From assembly GCA_948099385.1 (NCBI GenBank), contig CANUEZ040000183.1, forward strand, positions 1,798,001 through 1,862,000: a stretch of DNA of 64,000 nucleotides. The letters run 5' to 3'. Below the pieces are notes generated by a model that had not been told where the DNA came from, made no database searches, and was given only the letters and a program-made list of their open reading frames with translations. Origin of the DNA: Fasciola hepatica. Its lineage: Eukaryota > Platyhelminthes > Trematoda > Plagiorchiida > Fasciolidae. Shown here piece after piece: positions 18,063 to 29,769 of this stretch (position 1 is the first letter of the stretch; every line of letters begins with the position of its first letter). The position numbers and the translations under genes were made by a program.

Positions 18063-19842
18063 CACATGCACAGGGCAAGATCAGAGTATACAGCAGTACA
18101 TGTCAATGTGAGGTATTCACAAATTCTAAATTTATAAATCACAGCAACCGAAATACACCGGTAAAGTCATGTAGTGTTTGAGTAAACAAAAGTGGTAATG
18201 GTTGAGGCGGGAATTCCAAATCGGTTTCGAAATCGCTGGGGGCGGTGTGGATAGCTGGACAGTCGTGGAATTGCTGATATAAGCGACAAATGGACGGTCA
18301 CTAACAAGTAACCGGGCGGAAGAGATGCCAAAGAACATTGTTAGGAGTAAAGCAAGCGTGGGGCTTTCAAAGTGCAGTCAGAGATACCAGCGGAATATTG
18401 GACACTGATCCAGCATTGGGTAACTAATTGTGGAGGAAGCATGTGAAATAAAGGCAAGTGAGTCAAAGGTGATAATAAAACGGACCTTTTGTGCAGGTGA
18501 TTACAGTGTCATATGGAAATTCAAATGAAGGCGAAAAGCTTCGCAGGGACTTCAGTGAACTTTTGAAGAGCATGAATGGTGTATGGACATATAACGGACT
18601 ATTAAAGAAAAGAAAAGTCGTCAATGAAACGGATTAGTGGAGACAAACGTCAATGGTTCGGCTAGGCAGGAGTTGGAAGAGTGTAAAATGTTTTTTTTGT
18701 ATTTGATAGAAAATTGCTAATCAAATTATGGTTGGCTGCAGATGGCTGGTATTCTGTTCCGTAAAGACCTTGGTTGCAGGTAGAATGTTGTGGGAAGCAG
18801 GTAAAAAAGGGCTGGTTTGACGAAGTTGACAGCTGCGAAGGCTGGGTTCCGGCCATTGGTTTCGTACTGCAACGCGGGAAGAATTGAACTGTTGGGTTGG
18901 ATTATTTGGGAATAAACGTTGAGCAGATGTGTTGATGGTTGGTGTCAGGAATCACCTCTGCGATCCGGTGAGACTTTCATGAGGTTTTGTTAATCCGTGT
19001 ACGGTGCCCCATGTAACTTCAGCAGGCGAGAGTATAGGTTTAAACCATCGATCAAATCGTCCAGTCCTTACGGTAATCCGGAATAAACGTCGATTTGGCC
19101 GATGGATACCCAAGTAACCAATGCAATCTGGAAGAGATCAGGAGTGCGGCAGTCTGGAGAGTGTTCCAGCTGTGGGTTATGATTATCGTTTATATGGAAG
19201 CAAGAAAATGAACATTTTGTTATCCGAACAGTTAGTTATCGTTTGGCAAGTGGATAGGTCTATTAGGGGTCCCTAGACGGAGACTGGTAGCTTTCTAGGG
19301 TAGTTGGGTGATAGTAGAGATTTGGGGCGATATCAGGTAGGCGGTGGATGAGGATAGGTTATCCGTTTGGGAACCAGGAATAAAACAAAAGTAGATGGTC
19401 TGGTCTGGAAGAAGAATGAGAAAATAGGAAGATAACAGTTTGGTCAGTTCACCAGCTGGGGTAAAGGACGGCAAACAGTAAAAAGGGGGGAAAACACTGA
19501 GTGTTAAAATGAGGATTTTGCATGTGGGGGCAAACGTGCTGGTATTCGGCAGGGGTATACGGATTCCGGTTGGAATGGGGTCTTAACTTACCATGAGCAT
19601 GTGCGTAGAGAAGTGAAGCCTAGTTACTAAGGAATGGTAATCCGTGTGGCAAGGCTTCAGTGTACGAGAAAGGCACAAAAAAGCAGGATGGGACGGCTGA
19701 GTTCTAGCTTGAGCCAGGAATTAACTGAGAGCGAGCACCCATCGCTAAAGGACGGAACGATTTTATTTATATATACGCAAATTGTGTGTAGTAAAGTGGC
19801 ACAATCTAGTTAGGAAGGGGGACAAGTGAGTGGAGCATACGC

Positions 19843-19878
<36 letters not shown>

Positions 19879-20420
19879 TGTAAACGTGGGTGCGATCATC
19901 AGACGGGTCATGCGAAAGCGGTCGGACGCAAAAGACTACGGCAAGGAAAGTGAGATAGAGTGACGCAGCTGAGGATCAACGGTTAACGGAAAGAAGAACA
20001 AAAGTTAAGCACGGGCTCATCGGTGCGGCGGATCCTAAGGGCACATTGAGGCCATGAAACGTGAGACTAAAGGGGAAACGCCTAAGTGTGGCTAGAACTT
20101 TCAATGGGAAAGTTAGTATTTCGCCTAGAGTGGTCATTGAGCAGGAGTAAAGACCAAGTTCTGCATGAAATTACAGAAGAACCTTAGCTGGGGGATAGGG
20201 TGGGAGCAGAAATGGTAACGTCATAACTGGGTGTTGAGTTTAGTTAGTGAGTCACGCTAAATGCGATGAGTCAGACTGGATTTTCCAGTTCGAAATCGCA
20301 GAGGTGGTGAGCGAAGTATGAGTGGTGGGACCTGGTGCGGTAGAGAGGCATTGTAAGCTAAGAGATATCGAGAAGCGTTGAGTTACTCACCATGATTGTG
20401 TTAGTAATTATAGGACAGTA
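18063..20420 (-). repeat. Purine-rich repeat DNA, probably a decayed reverse-strand retroelement body
   Basis: The plus strand is markedly purine-rich throughout and no open frame above about 70 codons matches a domain. The 3' end described at 18,025-18,062 would place the element on the reverse strand. A (TA)15 run lies at 19,847-19,876. Coding homology to the LINE was looked for and not found, so the assignment rests on composition and the 3' end only. Confidence 0.4.
19847..19876. repeat. (TA)n microsatellite
   Basis: Fifteen uninterrupted TA units are visible between purine-rich flanks. Confidence 0.9.
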
Positions 20421-20423
20421 GTG

Positions 20424-20502
20424 AATATATATATTGTATATAAAAATGTTATATATTTACACATATATATGTATATATATATGAATAGGTATATATATAT
20501 TG
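20424..20502. repeat. AT-rich degenerate TA repeat at the end of the BEL element
   Basis: Several short (TA)3-6 runs are separated by a few bases. The recognisable coding of the reverse-strand BEL/Pao element stops here, so this is the 3' truncation junction of that element. Confidence 0.7.
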
Positions 20503-21820
20503 CACTTGAAGTCGAATTGCACTTTCCAAAATCGCTCTTCCTCTCAATGTCCAAAACTGACTCCGGATAGCGCTCCTCATATGGCCTTCCCTGGCGGGTC
20601 CCCCTACTGAGTGTATGTTTAATTAGTATATATACCACGGGTTCCCGTGCGGGTAGTATTATGGGCTGTTCCATGTCACATCTCAGGAGAGAAATTGTCG
20701 GTCTGCCACCTAGTTGTAGCCGTCTGCCGATAAGTTGTGCATTTGGGGTTTCAAACGGCTTTTTGTGACAAGTGTCCTTCCATTATTTGATCCCGGCTAC
20801 CCACCAATCAAAAGCTTTTCCTTAAACACATCGGCTTGTATCGCCTTGAGGGGTCATATTCTGCATATGGTAACTCATCAGCAACTGCTGGGCCCACAGG
20901 GTCTCTACTGAAATGACGGTGACTCCAAGTGATCATTGAGTGCTTCTTAGATCTGATGAACCATACCAGCAAACGGAACAACTTTTTCCAAGAGGAAAAC
21001 TTAGTCAATCCTGGTAAAAGAAATGCCTACTCGGCAACAGCCACGGTCAATAAAGTGCGTTTGATTTCTATTTCCAGTGCAGGGGGTGTTCCCAAAATGT
21101 GAACGGCTCAGCCCTGTTCGGGTATGTCTAAGAATTTAGGCCCACCCGCCCACTAGTCCAGCCGTTAGAAATTCTTCACACCTCTGGAACATAGGCCTGT
21201 TGAGGCGTGGAGGGGACTTACATGTGGCAACTGAAAGACAGCCACCTCATCATGTAAGATCGCAAGCCCGTAATCTATAAAACTGCTGGAGAGTCTCCTG
21301 ACTTCATTCATGTAGCACAGAAAATCCTCGGGTTTGTCCGGAACCCGGTTAACGGGCTACTGGAGTTGAAGTGCCTCTTCGTCTCTTATACTGCCCTAAC
21401 AGCCAACAAAACTACACTAATTTCGAGGCATTGGGTAGAGACCCACCTAAAGGGACTAACTCGGGCTCCGGCGAACAGGATCCTCAGGGCGCGGAGTACA
21501 CCACCCAGGCTCCAAAGCCCGTGAATCATAGTCCCGTAACCAATTTCAGAAGCATCGGGAAGGGCTTGATCTCTCCCGTTTGGTTTGCACGATTAGAAGG
21601 CAAAAACGAAATATCCATATGTCCCCTAGTTTCTTCAGTGTGAATATGGACTGCTCCCAGTAAAGCCTGTCTTGTGGGTCAAGCGGCCCGTCTCGCTCAA
21701 TTTTCTCCTGATGAAGCTGCTGCAATAGAGTGTTTGCGGGTAGCGATGGCTGGAAAACGAGACAAAGGGGATAAAACATACTAGAGATAGCAGACGGCAC
21801 TCGCGGGGGCACAACTGGCT
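20503..21820 (-). pseudogene. BEL/Pao RNase H region and truncated integrase
   Basis: The reverse frame 21,812-21,546 gives AISSMFYPLCLVFQPSLPA and LDPQDRLYWEQSIFTLKKL, the conserved post-RT region with its Phe-Asp-Pro-Leu-Gly-Leu equivalent. At about 21,180-21,121 a decayed Trp-x-x-Gly-Pro-x-Phe-Leu stretch marks the end of RNase H. FSSWKKLFRLLVWFIRSKK (21,000-20,945) and QPIILPAREPV (20,672-20,640) belong to the pre-integrase/integrase N-terminus. Sequence ends at the TA-rich junction, so the DDE core is missing. Confidence 0.8.
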
Positions 21821-21959
21821 GGTTGTGAACGTTCAGTTCGAAAGTGAATTCATCCGTTTTAGCATTTCACTGTTTGACTAAACTGCATTCCGTTGGAAAT
21901 GGTAAGACTTTCACGTCTCGAATCCTCTCCGCTTTATCGGAGTCTCAAATAACATCTAG

Positions 21960-22800
21960 CTCGTCCGGGGAGTTTGATACTCATTTCTTGAGCCGAAACT
22001 CGCCTTCATTAAGAAGCCTCTCCAGTCCCTCCAGGCGGGTTACGGCCGCGTCGATGTAGTCAAGTGACCCAAAATACTCGTCAAAGTAGACGCTGTGGTT
22101 TACTTTATTTATCACCTTCTGGCTAACCAAAGTCCCGTGCCTGGAGGCGGTCTCTAGTAAGGTACATTTGGCAGGGAAGGGTGATGAATGGAATGAACGG
22201 AAGAATAGCCATCCTGTATTCCACTACGGACTTGTCCATGTCGGTCGTTTCCCACCACAAGAACCGCAACGCGTAGCTGTCCTTCAATGATACCTTCCCC
22301 TGTGGAAACATTTTCCTATGTCGTCCGACGTCTTTAATTTACCCAGCCGGAACAGACAAAGGACCCCAAGTAATGGGCTAGTCCATTCTTGCCCTTGCAA
22401 CGAACAGTCACTCAGTGACCTCCTCTATAATTGGGCTGCCCAGACAATCACTACCCGAAGCCCTTCGGGGCTGAAATCGCGATGGCTCTGCAAGTAACAT
22501 ATCTTTTCAAAGATTCTAGAGGCGGTAATTGACATTTACCTGTAGCCAAAGCTTCTTTGCTTGTCAGTGCATCTGAGTGTCGCTTCCAAAAGTGCCCGTC
22601 GTGTTGCAGTCTTTCCCTCAACATCGACAACCTACGAAGGAAACTAGTTCCTGGGTTTACGAGGCAATCTGCCCGTACGCGCCATGGGGGCACCTCGGAA
22701 TTATTTGGCGGGCCTCTCGTCCTCTTCCTTACAATCTCCATAGGGAGTTCACTCTCTCACGATACCGACAAGAGATCGTCTCCGGGGTCGTGGAAGTCAT
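21960..22800 (-). pseudogene. BEL/Pao reverse transcriptase remnant
   Basis: RGPPNNSEVPPWR, then FLRRLSMLRERLQHDGHF (22,720-22,600), are the pre-RT segment known from BEL elements (Leu-Pro-Asn-Asn followed by Arg-Leu-x-x-Leu). MFPQGKVSLKDSYALRFLWW at 22,311-22,252 is the BEL hallmark MFHQV...ALRFLWW, followed by VVEYRM. The polymerase active-site region after it is not readable. Several stops are present. Confidence 0.85.
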
Positions 22801-22974
22801 GAACGTGGAAGTGGTGCGGCAGATCTTCCCTGTCCTTCTCAACGGATGGAAAACTTCACTGAGCCGTGCCACCTCGCGGGTCCACATAAAGCCTGGTCCT
22901 GAGTCGTGCGCCTTGCTGAGGGACCCCTTCGGTTTCCCGCCCCCTTGTCCAGCACCTCGTGTGCATCATTAACG

Positions 22975-23400
22975 TCAGAATCAAGTGGAAATCCACTTTA
23001 TCCTCCGTCTAATTGACGATCCTTGTGCCTTAAAGATGGAGCCATTTGGAAAAAATGGAATCGCGAACTTTGGGGCTAGCATAGGCAAGTCTTTCAGAGT
23101 GAAAGAATCTGTAGTCCCGATGTGTTCATGGTTGTCCAGATGGCGGGCTGCAGCCGTACTAGACAAGCAGCCATGACTTGTACCCCACCTGCCTTTTTCT
23201 GTGCCAGTGACTCGAGGGTTCTCCCAAGCTGGTGCCTCCGCGTAAGAGGCCATAATACCAATGTCGTGTCGGACCCAATAAACATGAAAGCTAGGGCCCT
23301 GGTCAGTCCACCGGCGGTTACCATCCCCACAGCGACTACTCCCCCAATGAACCGGTGTTCGAGTAGACCGGAATACTGGTTAGATCAGGATCGGTTTCAG
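22975..23400 (-). pseudogene. BEL/Pao aspartic protease remnant
   Basis: The reverse frame 23,330-23,094 carries IGSDTTLVL at about 23,279-23,253, matching the BEL protease active site Asp-Ser-Gly-Ser-Asp-Thr with its first residues changed. The frame continues with RRHQLGRTLESL and, in the overlapping reverse frame 23,253-22,981, with LKDLPMLAPKFAIPF, the usual segment between protease and RT in BEL elements. Confidence 0.75.
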
Positions 23401-23439
23401 TTTTTTGCCAGATAAGGCTGCCTTTATCTGGTATGACAG

Positions 23440-24330
23440 TCAGTGGCGTCTGCTCAGCAACCCTCTAGGCCGCATTTTGCTTCCACTAGGCAATATGCCG
23501 CTCTGTATGAGTTGATGAAACTTGGAACAAGCCCCACCCTCTTAGCTATTTTCCACCGTTCACTGACTGTAGCTAAGAGAAATTTCGGACTTTCTTTCAA
23601 CTGGTGACTGGGGTCACAAGCCTTGCAGCAAGGGGTAGCTACATTCTCCCGCGAAATGGCATGCAGGTGTTGTCCAGTGGTGTTGTTTCGAGTATTCCCG
23701 GACGGCCTTCTGAGCTTGACCCGTGGTAGGTCTGTTCGCTCTATTGTTATCACAAATGGGTCGACCGAATAAACAGTCGGCTAATTTTGCAAGTCTGCCA
23801 TAGCAATCAGTCGGGTCCTCTAAAATGGCCTCATAGTCACCCCGGCGTTTTCTTTCTGTCTCTTCGGCCCAGCAACCTGTAACTCGGAAAGGGAACAATG
23901 AACTATTGATTCTAAGGTGTACATTGCCTCAAGCTCAGTCCCGTAGCAAAAGTGATCAAGGGCTGTCGAACAATTTTGTGTCGCGATAACCGTCAGGGCT
24001 TGGAGTAGACGTCTCCCTAAGTTCAGTTGTATTCTGACGCCACTCCATCTACTAAACTGTGAGCAACTTTAAACGACTGACCGAACAAATCTTTCAGAAT
24101 TTTCTTTGTTGGTGCACGGCCGTGACCTTGGTCAAGCTTGGGACAATCATCAACGGCTTACCTTTCTTGTCCTTGGAAAAAGTTGGTTAGATACCGCAGA
24201 GTCTGCCCCGGGTTGGTGACCTTGTCCTTGGCAAAGCCTTCAAATAGTACAGCAAACTTTTGTTATCGTCCTGTTCGTCCGCCTGAGACTGTCAGCTCCA
24301 CCCTCGGCAGTTCGATTAGTGGTTGCATCG
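23440..24330 (-). pseudogene. BEL/Pao gag remnant with Cys/His region
   Basis: Gag starts with LIELPRVELTV at about 24,317-24,285, followed by a piece like Gly-Phe-Ala-Lys-Asp-Lys-Val-Thr-Asn-Pro-Gly-Gln (about 24,230-24,190) and ILKDLFGQSFKVAHSLVDG (about 24,105-24,045). The C-terminal part has a Cys-Lys-Ala-Cys, Ser-His, and Cys-Leu-x-x-x-Cys-Gly-Leu-Glu-Gly-Cys series (about 23,630-23,455), the position of the BEL gag zinc knuckles. Stops at several places. Confidence 0.8.
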
Positions 24331-24439
24331 GCACGAATTACTCAGCTGCCGGCTTGAAGTTCCACATTCCTAGCAGACTTGATTGGGCGTACGAGTCGTT
24401 TTCAGCAGTTTTATGCTTTGGCTAGCCCAGTGTAAACTT

Positions 24440-25080
24440 GTATCCCACATCCCGAGCCCATCGCCTGGAAGAAATTAGTTGTTTTTCTGGCTCTCATATC
24501 CTCGGCCCGAAAAAATCCACATTTTTAGAATAAATAGGATCCTGATTACCACTTGGAGTTGCACAGAGGACTGAGGGACCCAACATTACCTAAAGAATTG
24601 AATGCACCCAAACCCTACCTGGTGACTGGCAGAGTTGTTTCCTGCCTGATTTCTGACGTCATTGCTTCTCTTCTGGGCATAGTGTGCATTCCATTGTTTC
24701 ACATCCACCAATATGAGTATGGTAACACGCCTTTGAGCAATAAACAGGTGAATTCGCCTGAATCCTCAAATGAGAAAGAGGATGATGCGCAGTTTCTACG
24801 GTAATGAATTATCAAATGAACAATCTAGGAAAACATATACAAGCCCCAAGTAATCAATCAAAAGGACTCAAAACGAAAGCCAAGTTCAGTGTGTGGGACA
24901 GACGAGCACTTGAGTCGCACATGTTCAACCAGAATAAGAAAAGCCGTTCGATAGATGCATGAACAAAAGTCAGGTTACAAAATGTTAAGTGGTGCGAGAG
25001 ACAAAACAAAGTACACAGTTGAGTAATTTTACGAAATAAGGGAACAATAGCACTCTGACAGCACCTGCCCCAACTGGTCG
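24440..25080. other. Unassigned spacer between BEL and LINE copy B
   Basis: Two short frames (24,553-24,804 plus, 25,084-24,854 minus) show no recognisable domain. From about 25,030 the plus strand may already be the decayed endonuclease of LINE copy B. Confidence 0.4.
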
Positions 25081-25084
25081 TCAC

Positions 25085-26022
25085 GCAGCATTGCCGCCCT
25101 TGACGTGCTATTCGAAAAAACTCCCATAGTGAGGCTGATCGACAATTGCTTTAAAGCATCTTCTGTCAACTGGAAAAGTCTCCCCTCCCTCAACATTCAC
25201 TTAAATTCCTCCCCTACATTCGAACAGGGCGCTGGACTCAACATATTGTCACATCGACCACGAGAAATAACACATTAGGTTCAACCCTCACCTTGGGTTT
25301 CCCTGACGTAAAAAACAACATGTTTAATCACTTCCCCGAGAGTGAAAGTAGATTTGTTTTTTGTACGTTCGTTGCTCTTATTCATAACAACTCAGTTGGC
25401 CCGCTCGTTCCTCCACCTCCTAGTTACAAATGGCAGCGACTCAACCTGTCACCTTGCTCCAAGAATTAGGGCGGCTACTTCTTGGCCCACAAAGCTTAAC
25501 CCACAGCGAATCTAGCAGATTCGAGACTTCTACGAGGTTTATCAGATCACAGCTTATCGAGTCCCTCGCAGCCGGTCTTACCCTCTCGCATATTTGCAAC
25601 TAAAATGCAAAAGGATCCAACATCTTACATAAATTCCCAGGAAGTATCCCTCTCCACCCTTCTACACGGTCGCTCTCGTTTCATTCGCGCCACCGCAGGA
25701 AAGCTCCACAGAACGTAAGAATTTTATGCCTCTAGCCAACCAGGTAAGCTGCTCCGGATTCCACAAATAGTCGACATCAGCAATGTTGACTCTCATCCTA
25801 GTAGTCCTCAAATGAACTACTCAAATGTCACAAATGCTGGTACCCTGATTGCGATCGCTCGGGCCCTCAACTCGGTTTTCTACTCTACTGTGACCAGCGA
25901 CTCTGTAATAGCTAGCACTCCAATAGCCCCCTCTGCTAAATGCACCGTATCTGACGTGGAACGTATGCTAGCTGGACCGCCTCATATTCAGTAGTTTGAA
26001 GCACTAATCCCACCCTAGTCTC
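25085..26022 (+). pseudogene. LINE copy B, endonuclease end and endonuclease-RT linker, cut by gypsy 2
   Basis: At 25,090-25,175 the plus strand encodes a decayed end of the endonuclease stretch (Ala-Leu-Asp-Val-Leu, then Ser-Val-Asn-Trp in the place of Gly-Asp-Phe-Asn-x-Pro-x-x-x-Trp). The rest follows the linker of the intact LINE; the frame 25,812-25,994 corresponds to the Phe-Ser-Thr-Tyr-Phe-Ala-Ser to Glu-Val-Ser-Val-His-Ile region before the RT. Stops and frame changes are frequent. The copy stops at 26,022, where the LTR of gypsy 2 begins. From 25,162 onward it is nearly identical, in reverse, to the LINE copy at 58.5-59.4 kb. Confidence 0.75.
25162..26022 (+). repeat. Inverted repeat, left arm (861 bp)
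   Basis: This arm matches the reverse complement of 58,541-59,401. Both arms are 861 bp with no gap, and by eye I find only two base differences (25,178 and 25,846). Left of 25,162 the two copies are still homologous but clearly diverged. Right of 26,022 this copy is replaced by a gypsy LTR. Confidence 0.9.
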
Positions 26023-26140
26023 TGTGGTTCACCGTTTAAAGCATTTGCCTTTCCTTGTAATGTGAATACACTCGAGCCTCCCGTTGGGTTGTGTTTTGTG
26101 TCCCTCACTTGGGCTAGATTGGAAACTTATCAACGGTGAC
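26023..26140 (+). repeat. Gypsy 2 5' LTR (alignable part)
   Basis: It begins TGTGGTTCACCG directly after the last LINE base. The stretches AATGTGAATACACTC and GGGCTAGAT recur in the right copy. A later AATAAA (about 26,220) may lie in its R region. Confidence 0.65.
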
Positions 26141-26279
26141 ATTGTCGAACACACGCGTTCGTATGGGAACAGAGTCGTGTCTCACCAGACAAATAGTCTT
26201 TATGTGGTTCAAGCTCAAAATAAACTCATTGCTTTGTAGGCAAAACAGGCGGATCAATGTTCATCGCACCAGGTAAAAG

Positions 26280-27340
26280 GTGTAGTCCTAACAAGTGATA
26301 TTCCCGACAATTCCGTCACGGAATCAGGTTTGCCTGGGAAGCAGAGATCACTTTCGGATACTGGTATGCGAAATACCTCGGATATAATAAAAGAGATTCG
26401 TGACTCAAGGGAGAACACCAACGAAGTCAGGTTACTCGTGCGTAAACTCGGCCTAAAAGAACACTAGCTGTATACAAAGGTTTTTTGCCTCGACGTTTGT
26501 AGGGAAAACCAACCTCGAAGCCAAAGGGCTGAAGCTGAAGTACCTACCAATAGACATATCCAAGTATTCATTGTTTTCCAGTCATTTACAATCAAAACCT
26601 GACAAACAGGTACAACGTCGTGTATTCTGTTGGCTTGAAAGCTCCCCGAACCTCAAACTTTAGACCATAATTGGGGAATGCTAAATGATCGCCAACATAG
26701 AAGTGGATCCAGGACTGATTTTGAAGGGACCAGCATACACGAACCTTATTTAACTGCAAGTTGTAACACATAAAGAAACCTCTGGATCTTCACAAAGTCC
26801 CAATCCAAGAACCTTTTGCTGTGTGTTGGGAATGCGGCTACTAAAGCTTTGTAAAATTTTGTTCATACGTTAGCCAAATCTGCAAGTTTTGTGAAAAAGC
26901 GCACAAAAAATATGTTGTCACCAGCAGAGGCAAACTCATCAGGACAGAAGCCAATGTACCCTATTTGATAGTTTTGCCTTCTACCATCGAACATTCAAGC
27001 AAAAAGAAATTCATATACCCTATTGTGAACAGAGTTCCATTGATCTTTCAGTTTGGTTGTGGCCCCGACATAACCATACTGAAGCAGACTCCATGGCAAG
27101 CCCCAGGTCGACTGACTCTAACAAACATTCAGGGTAGCACACAGTGCTTCAGGTAGTCGAACCGTTATAGTATAAGTAATGAACGGTGATATTGCTCTCC
27201 AGGGCAAAATATTCTTCGCGCCAACAGACTTCTTCAGTGTTTGCTCCGGTAAACCGATTGGTATACAACGGGGTTGATACAGTGGAACTATGGGACACTT
27301 CCTTTACCACATTTCGTCATTCAAAAGTGAACGATGTGAA
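26280..27340 (+). pseudogene. Gypsy 2 gag and protease remnant
   Basis: A capsid piece with VRLLVRKLGLKEH lies at about 26,430-26,466. A zinc-knuckle-like segment with Cys-Trp-Glu-Cys-Gly and Ile-Cys-Lys-Phe-Cys (about 26,830-26,905) follows. The frame 26,965-27,156 contains NRVPLIFQFGCGPDITILK, the position of Asp-Thr-Gly-Ser-Asp-Ile in active proteases, here Gly-Cys-Gly-Pro-Asp-Ile, so the catalytic Asp is lost. A further piece at about 27,255-27,330 matches the end of the protease domain (Asp-Thr-Val-Glu-Leu-Trp-Asp). Confidence 0.75.
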
Positions 27341-27344
27341 TAAC

Positions 27345-28130
27345 ACTTCGTAATCCAACGAGCCGAAACCTTATTTCCTTGAGCAAAATGAGAATCCGAC
27401 TCAGCTCATTACAAAGGTGAAAACATAACACATCAACATCTTTAAACCTCCTTAACGAAGAGCTCCTCTGATGTCCGCGATCTCCGGATCGTTTGTTAAC
27501 ATTACACTGTAAGACGACCGTGGACTAGGAGCGTACTGAATTCTTGTCTGGTGCTAACCATCTAATTGTTTTCTAAATCGATTTATGAAATTGTCGTCAA
27601 AAAAAAATTTGCCTAGGAGCAAAGCCAATCTCGTAAGTATCGCAGACGCAACGTTGAAGCTGCACGTGAGATTTTCAAGCTATTTAAACCACAGCGGCTT
27701 TTCGTGTTTTTTCTCGACAGGTCACTTTAGTCTGCCGTATCAATTTTTGGAACTTCTTAAGAGAAATGATACTAAGAACCAGGGTGGAAACATTCAAAAG
27801 TCTTGCGGGCAGCAAGTGCAAGACTCAACAGTGGTCTCTATTCCCGACAAAAACAAGCGCATACTTTCACAACCTTTCCGGCTGTTAGCTGACTACAGCG
27901 CAACTTCAGGTTTCTTCCTCAGGATTGCCTTTAAAATTGCAGCCCAAGCAAGTGAGCCAGCTACAAACGTGCTTTTAGTTCGAGAACCTTTATGAATTAG
28001 TTAAGGGCCTAGTTCTCACTTCATCCGAAAATAGCGGGTTAGCTCAAGGTCAAGGCGGTTGATGTTTCTCAACAATACCTTTCTGCTCCCGTGCGTCAGC
28101 GGAGTTGATTATAATATGAGCATCGGGTGG
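27345..28130. other. Junction zone between gypsy 2 protease and the Penelope-like RT
   Basis: The frame 27,585-27,995 (about 136 codons) has no domain I recognise. It probably holds the 5' part of the Penelope-like element and the break point in gypsy 2, but the exact boundary cannot be read. Confidence 0.4.
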
Positions 28131-29750
28131 CGGTTAAAAGACTCTAACAAAAGAATGATTTATTGTTCATACGACCGGACAAAGATCAGGCGTCTTGATT
28201 ATGGAAGAGAAAGGATACATGGAAAAGATGGAAAAGATACCTTCCGATGTGCGGCTTTTCAAACCGGACACTGCTCCAGAGAACAATATGCTGACAGAGA
28301 AACAGATACCAAGGCCACTCCGAATTTTGCCCCTACAAGGTTCCACTTCTGAAGCCACATACAAGAAGTTCGAACCGATTGGGACATAGATTCCCTACAT
28401 CGGATGATCCTCAATTTACACAAGCCCGAAGTCCCTTTGAGGCAGATATTTTGCGTACAAAACTCAGCTTATCACAAACTTGCCCGGTGGCAACCGAGAC
28501 TGTAACCCCCTTTCGGAAAGGTGTAGCATCTTATTGTCCATAAGACCCATTTTAACTCGCAAATTTGCTGAACAGTGTGTCAGTGAGTTCGGGTAAAATA
28601 TATTCCGTCGATGTTTGGTCACTTTTTACAAAGGTACCCCTTCGTGAGGCAGTAGATTATCTATGTGATTTTATTTCTTCGGACATCCTTCATGTGCCTG
28701 TTTCTGATGAACGCCTTAAAGAACTCATCTTTTTATGCACATAAAACATTTGATTTGATTTCGAAGGTAAGGTTTATAATTAAACTGATGATGTGGCCAT
28801 GGAAACCCCTCTGGGCCCAACCTTGGCAGAAGCTTTTTTGGGTAGGATCAAAAAACAGCTCTGTGGTAGCATTTCCCAACTTCTATCTTACAGATGATAA
28901 GCGGACGATATTTTAACCTTTGATAAAGAACGTTTCAACCCTTCCGGTAGCTCTCTTAACTCTGTTCCTCCGAACCTCAGTGTACCTCTGGAAGGAGAAA
29001 GCGACAAAAGTTTGCTCCTTCTAGACATTTTTTTAATCACGCTTCAGGATGGGAGTCTAAAGCGCAGAATCCACCGAAAAGCTACACAGGGCGGACGTTA
29101 TTTACCGTTCTCCAGCTTCTCTTGAGTGGCTTACAAAGGTGGATTGGTCAGAACTCTCTTCAGTGGAGCCCAGAAAATGTGTACAGGAGATCAATTGCCA
29201 AACAAAGAGGAGTTAATAAAAAGAAAGTTGCTGGCCAACGGCTATCCGGAAAAGTTTATCAGGCAGCATCGAAAGCCGAGGCTAGTGCAAGAGAAAAACA
29301 ATGAACTTCGAGAAAAAGCAGGATTTTATCCTTTTGCTTTCCGAGGGAGATCATTTATCTAATCAAATAAGATGAAATGTTAGGTGAGCCCTAAGGCACA
29401 CATACACAAAGGTGCAGTTGCGTTTTCTGGAGGTGAACGAAAGGTTATGTTCTCAAAAGTACTCAAACAGTTTCGCTGACCCAGTGATTCAAATCATTGT
29501 TGCACAATCCAACACCGAAGGTAATAGCGTGCAGCGAAGCTATTCTAATCGTGATGCAAAAGCCAGCACTCCGTGCACAAAAACGATTGACCGAAAATGT
29601 TTGTCTACCTTGCCTTTGACACGACAGACTCCAATATCCCTAAAATACGTGTTGTAAGAACTTTCGATCTTGCCTACTGTACTGTTGCATTTACCCCTCT
29701 ACTATACCATGTATTCATAATGATTTGTCCTATGCACGCGGTTGACAAGA
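28130..29750 (+). mobile_element. Penelope-like element RT remnant nested in gypsy 2
   Basis: The order of motifs is that of Penelope-like RTs: a stretch with LIMEEKGYMEKM (about 28,195-28,235) in place of the DKG-x-x-V-V-M segment, a Leu-x-Lys-Pro-Glu-Val-Pro-Leu-Arg piece (about 28,420-28,445), VDVWSLFTKVPLREAVDYL (28,607-28,663), PLGPTLAEAFLG (28,808-28,843), Ala-Asp-Asp-Ile-Phe (about 28,900-28,914), YKGGLVRTLF (29,129-29,160) and NGYPEKFIRQH (29,238-29,270). The linker before the GIY-YIG endonuclease is seen as a Val-Arg-Thr-Phe-x-Leu-Ala-Tyr-Cys piece (about 29,655-29,680); no GIY-YIG domain was found. Gypsy 2 resumes at about 29,770. Stops are frequent. Confidence 0.8.
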
Positions 29751-29769
29751 AGAAACAAAATGCCTGTAT

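Larger units (their letters stand above)
20503..24430 (-). mobile_element. BEL/Pao retrotransposon, decayed and truncated in integrase
   Basis: Reverse-strand translation gives the full BEL order: gag, Cys-rich gag knuckle, protease, RT, RNase H region, the Pro-Ala-Asp-like linker and the start of integrase. It ends at a TA-rich junction near 20,500, so most of integrase and the 3' LTR are missing. No 5' LTR was recognised near 24.4 kb. Every domain contains stops or frame changes. Confidence 0.85.
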
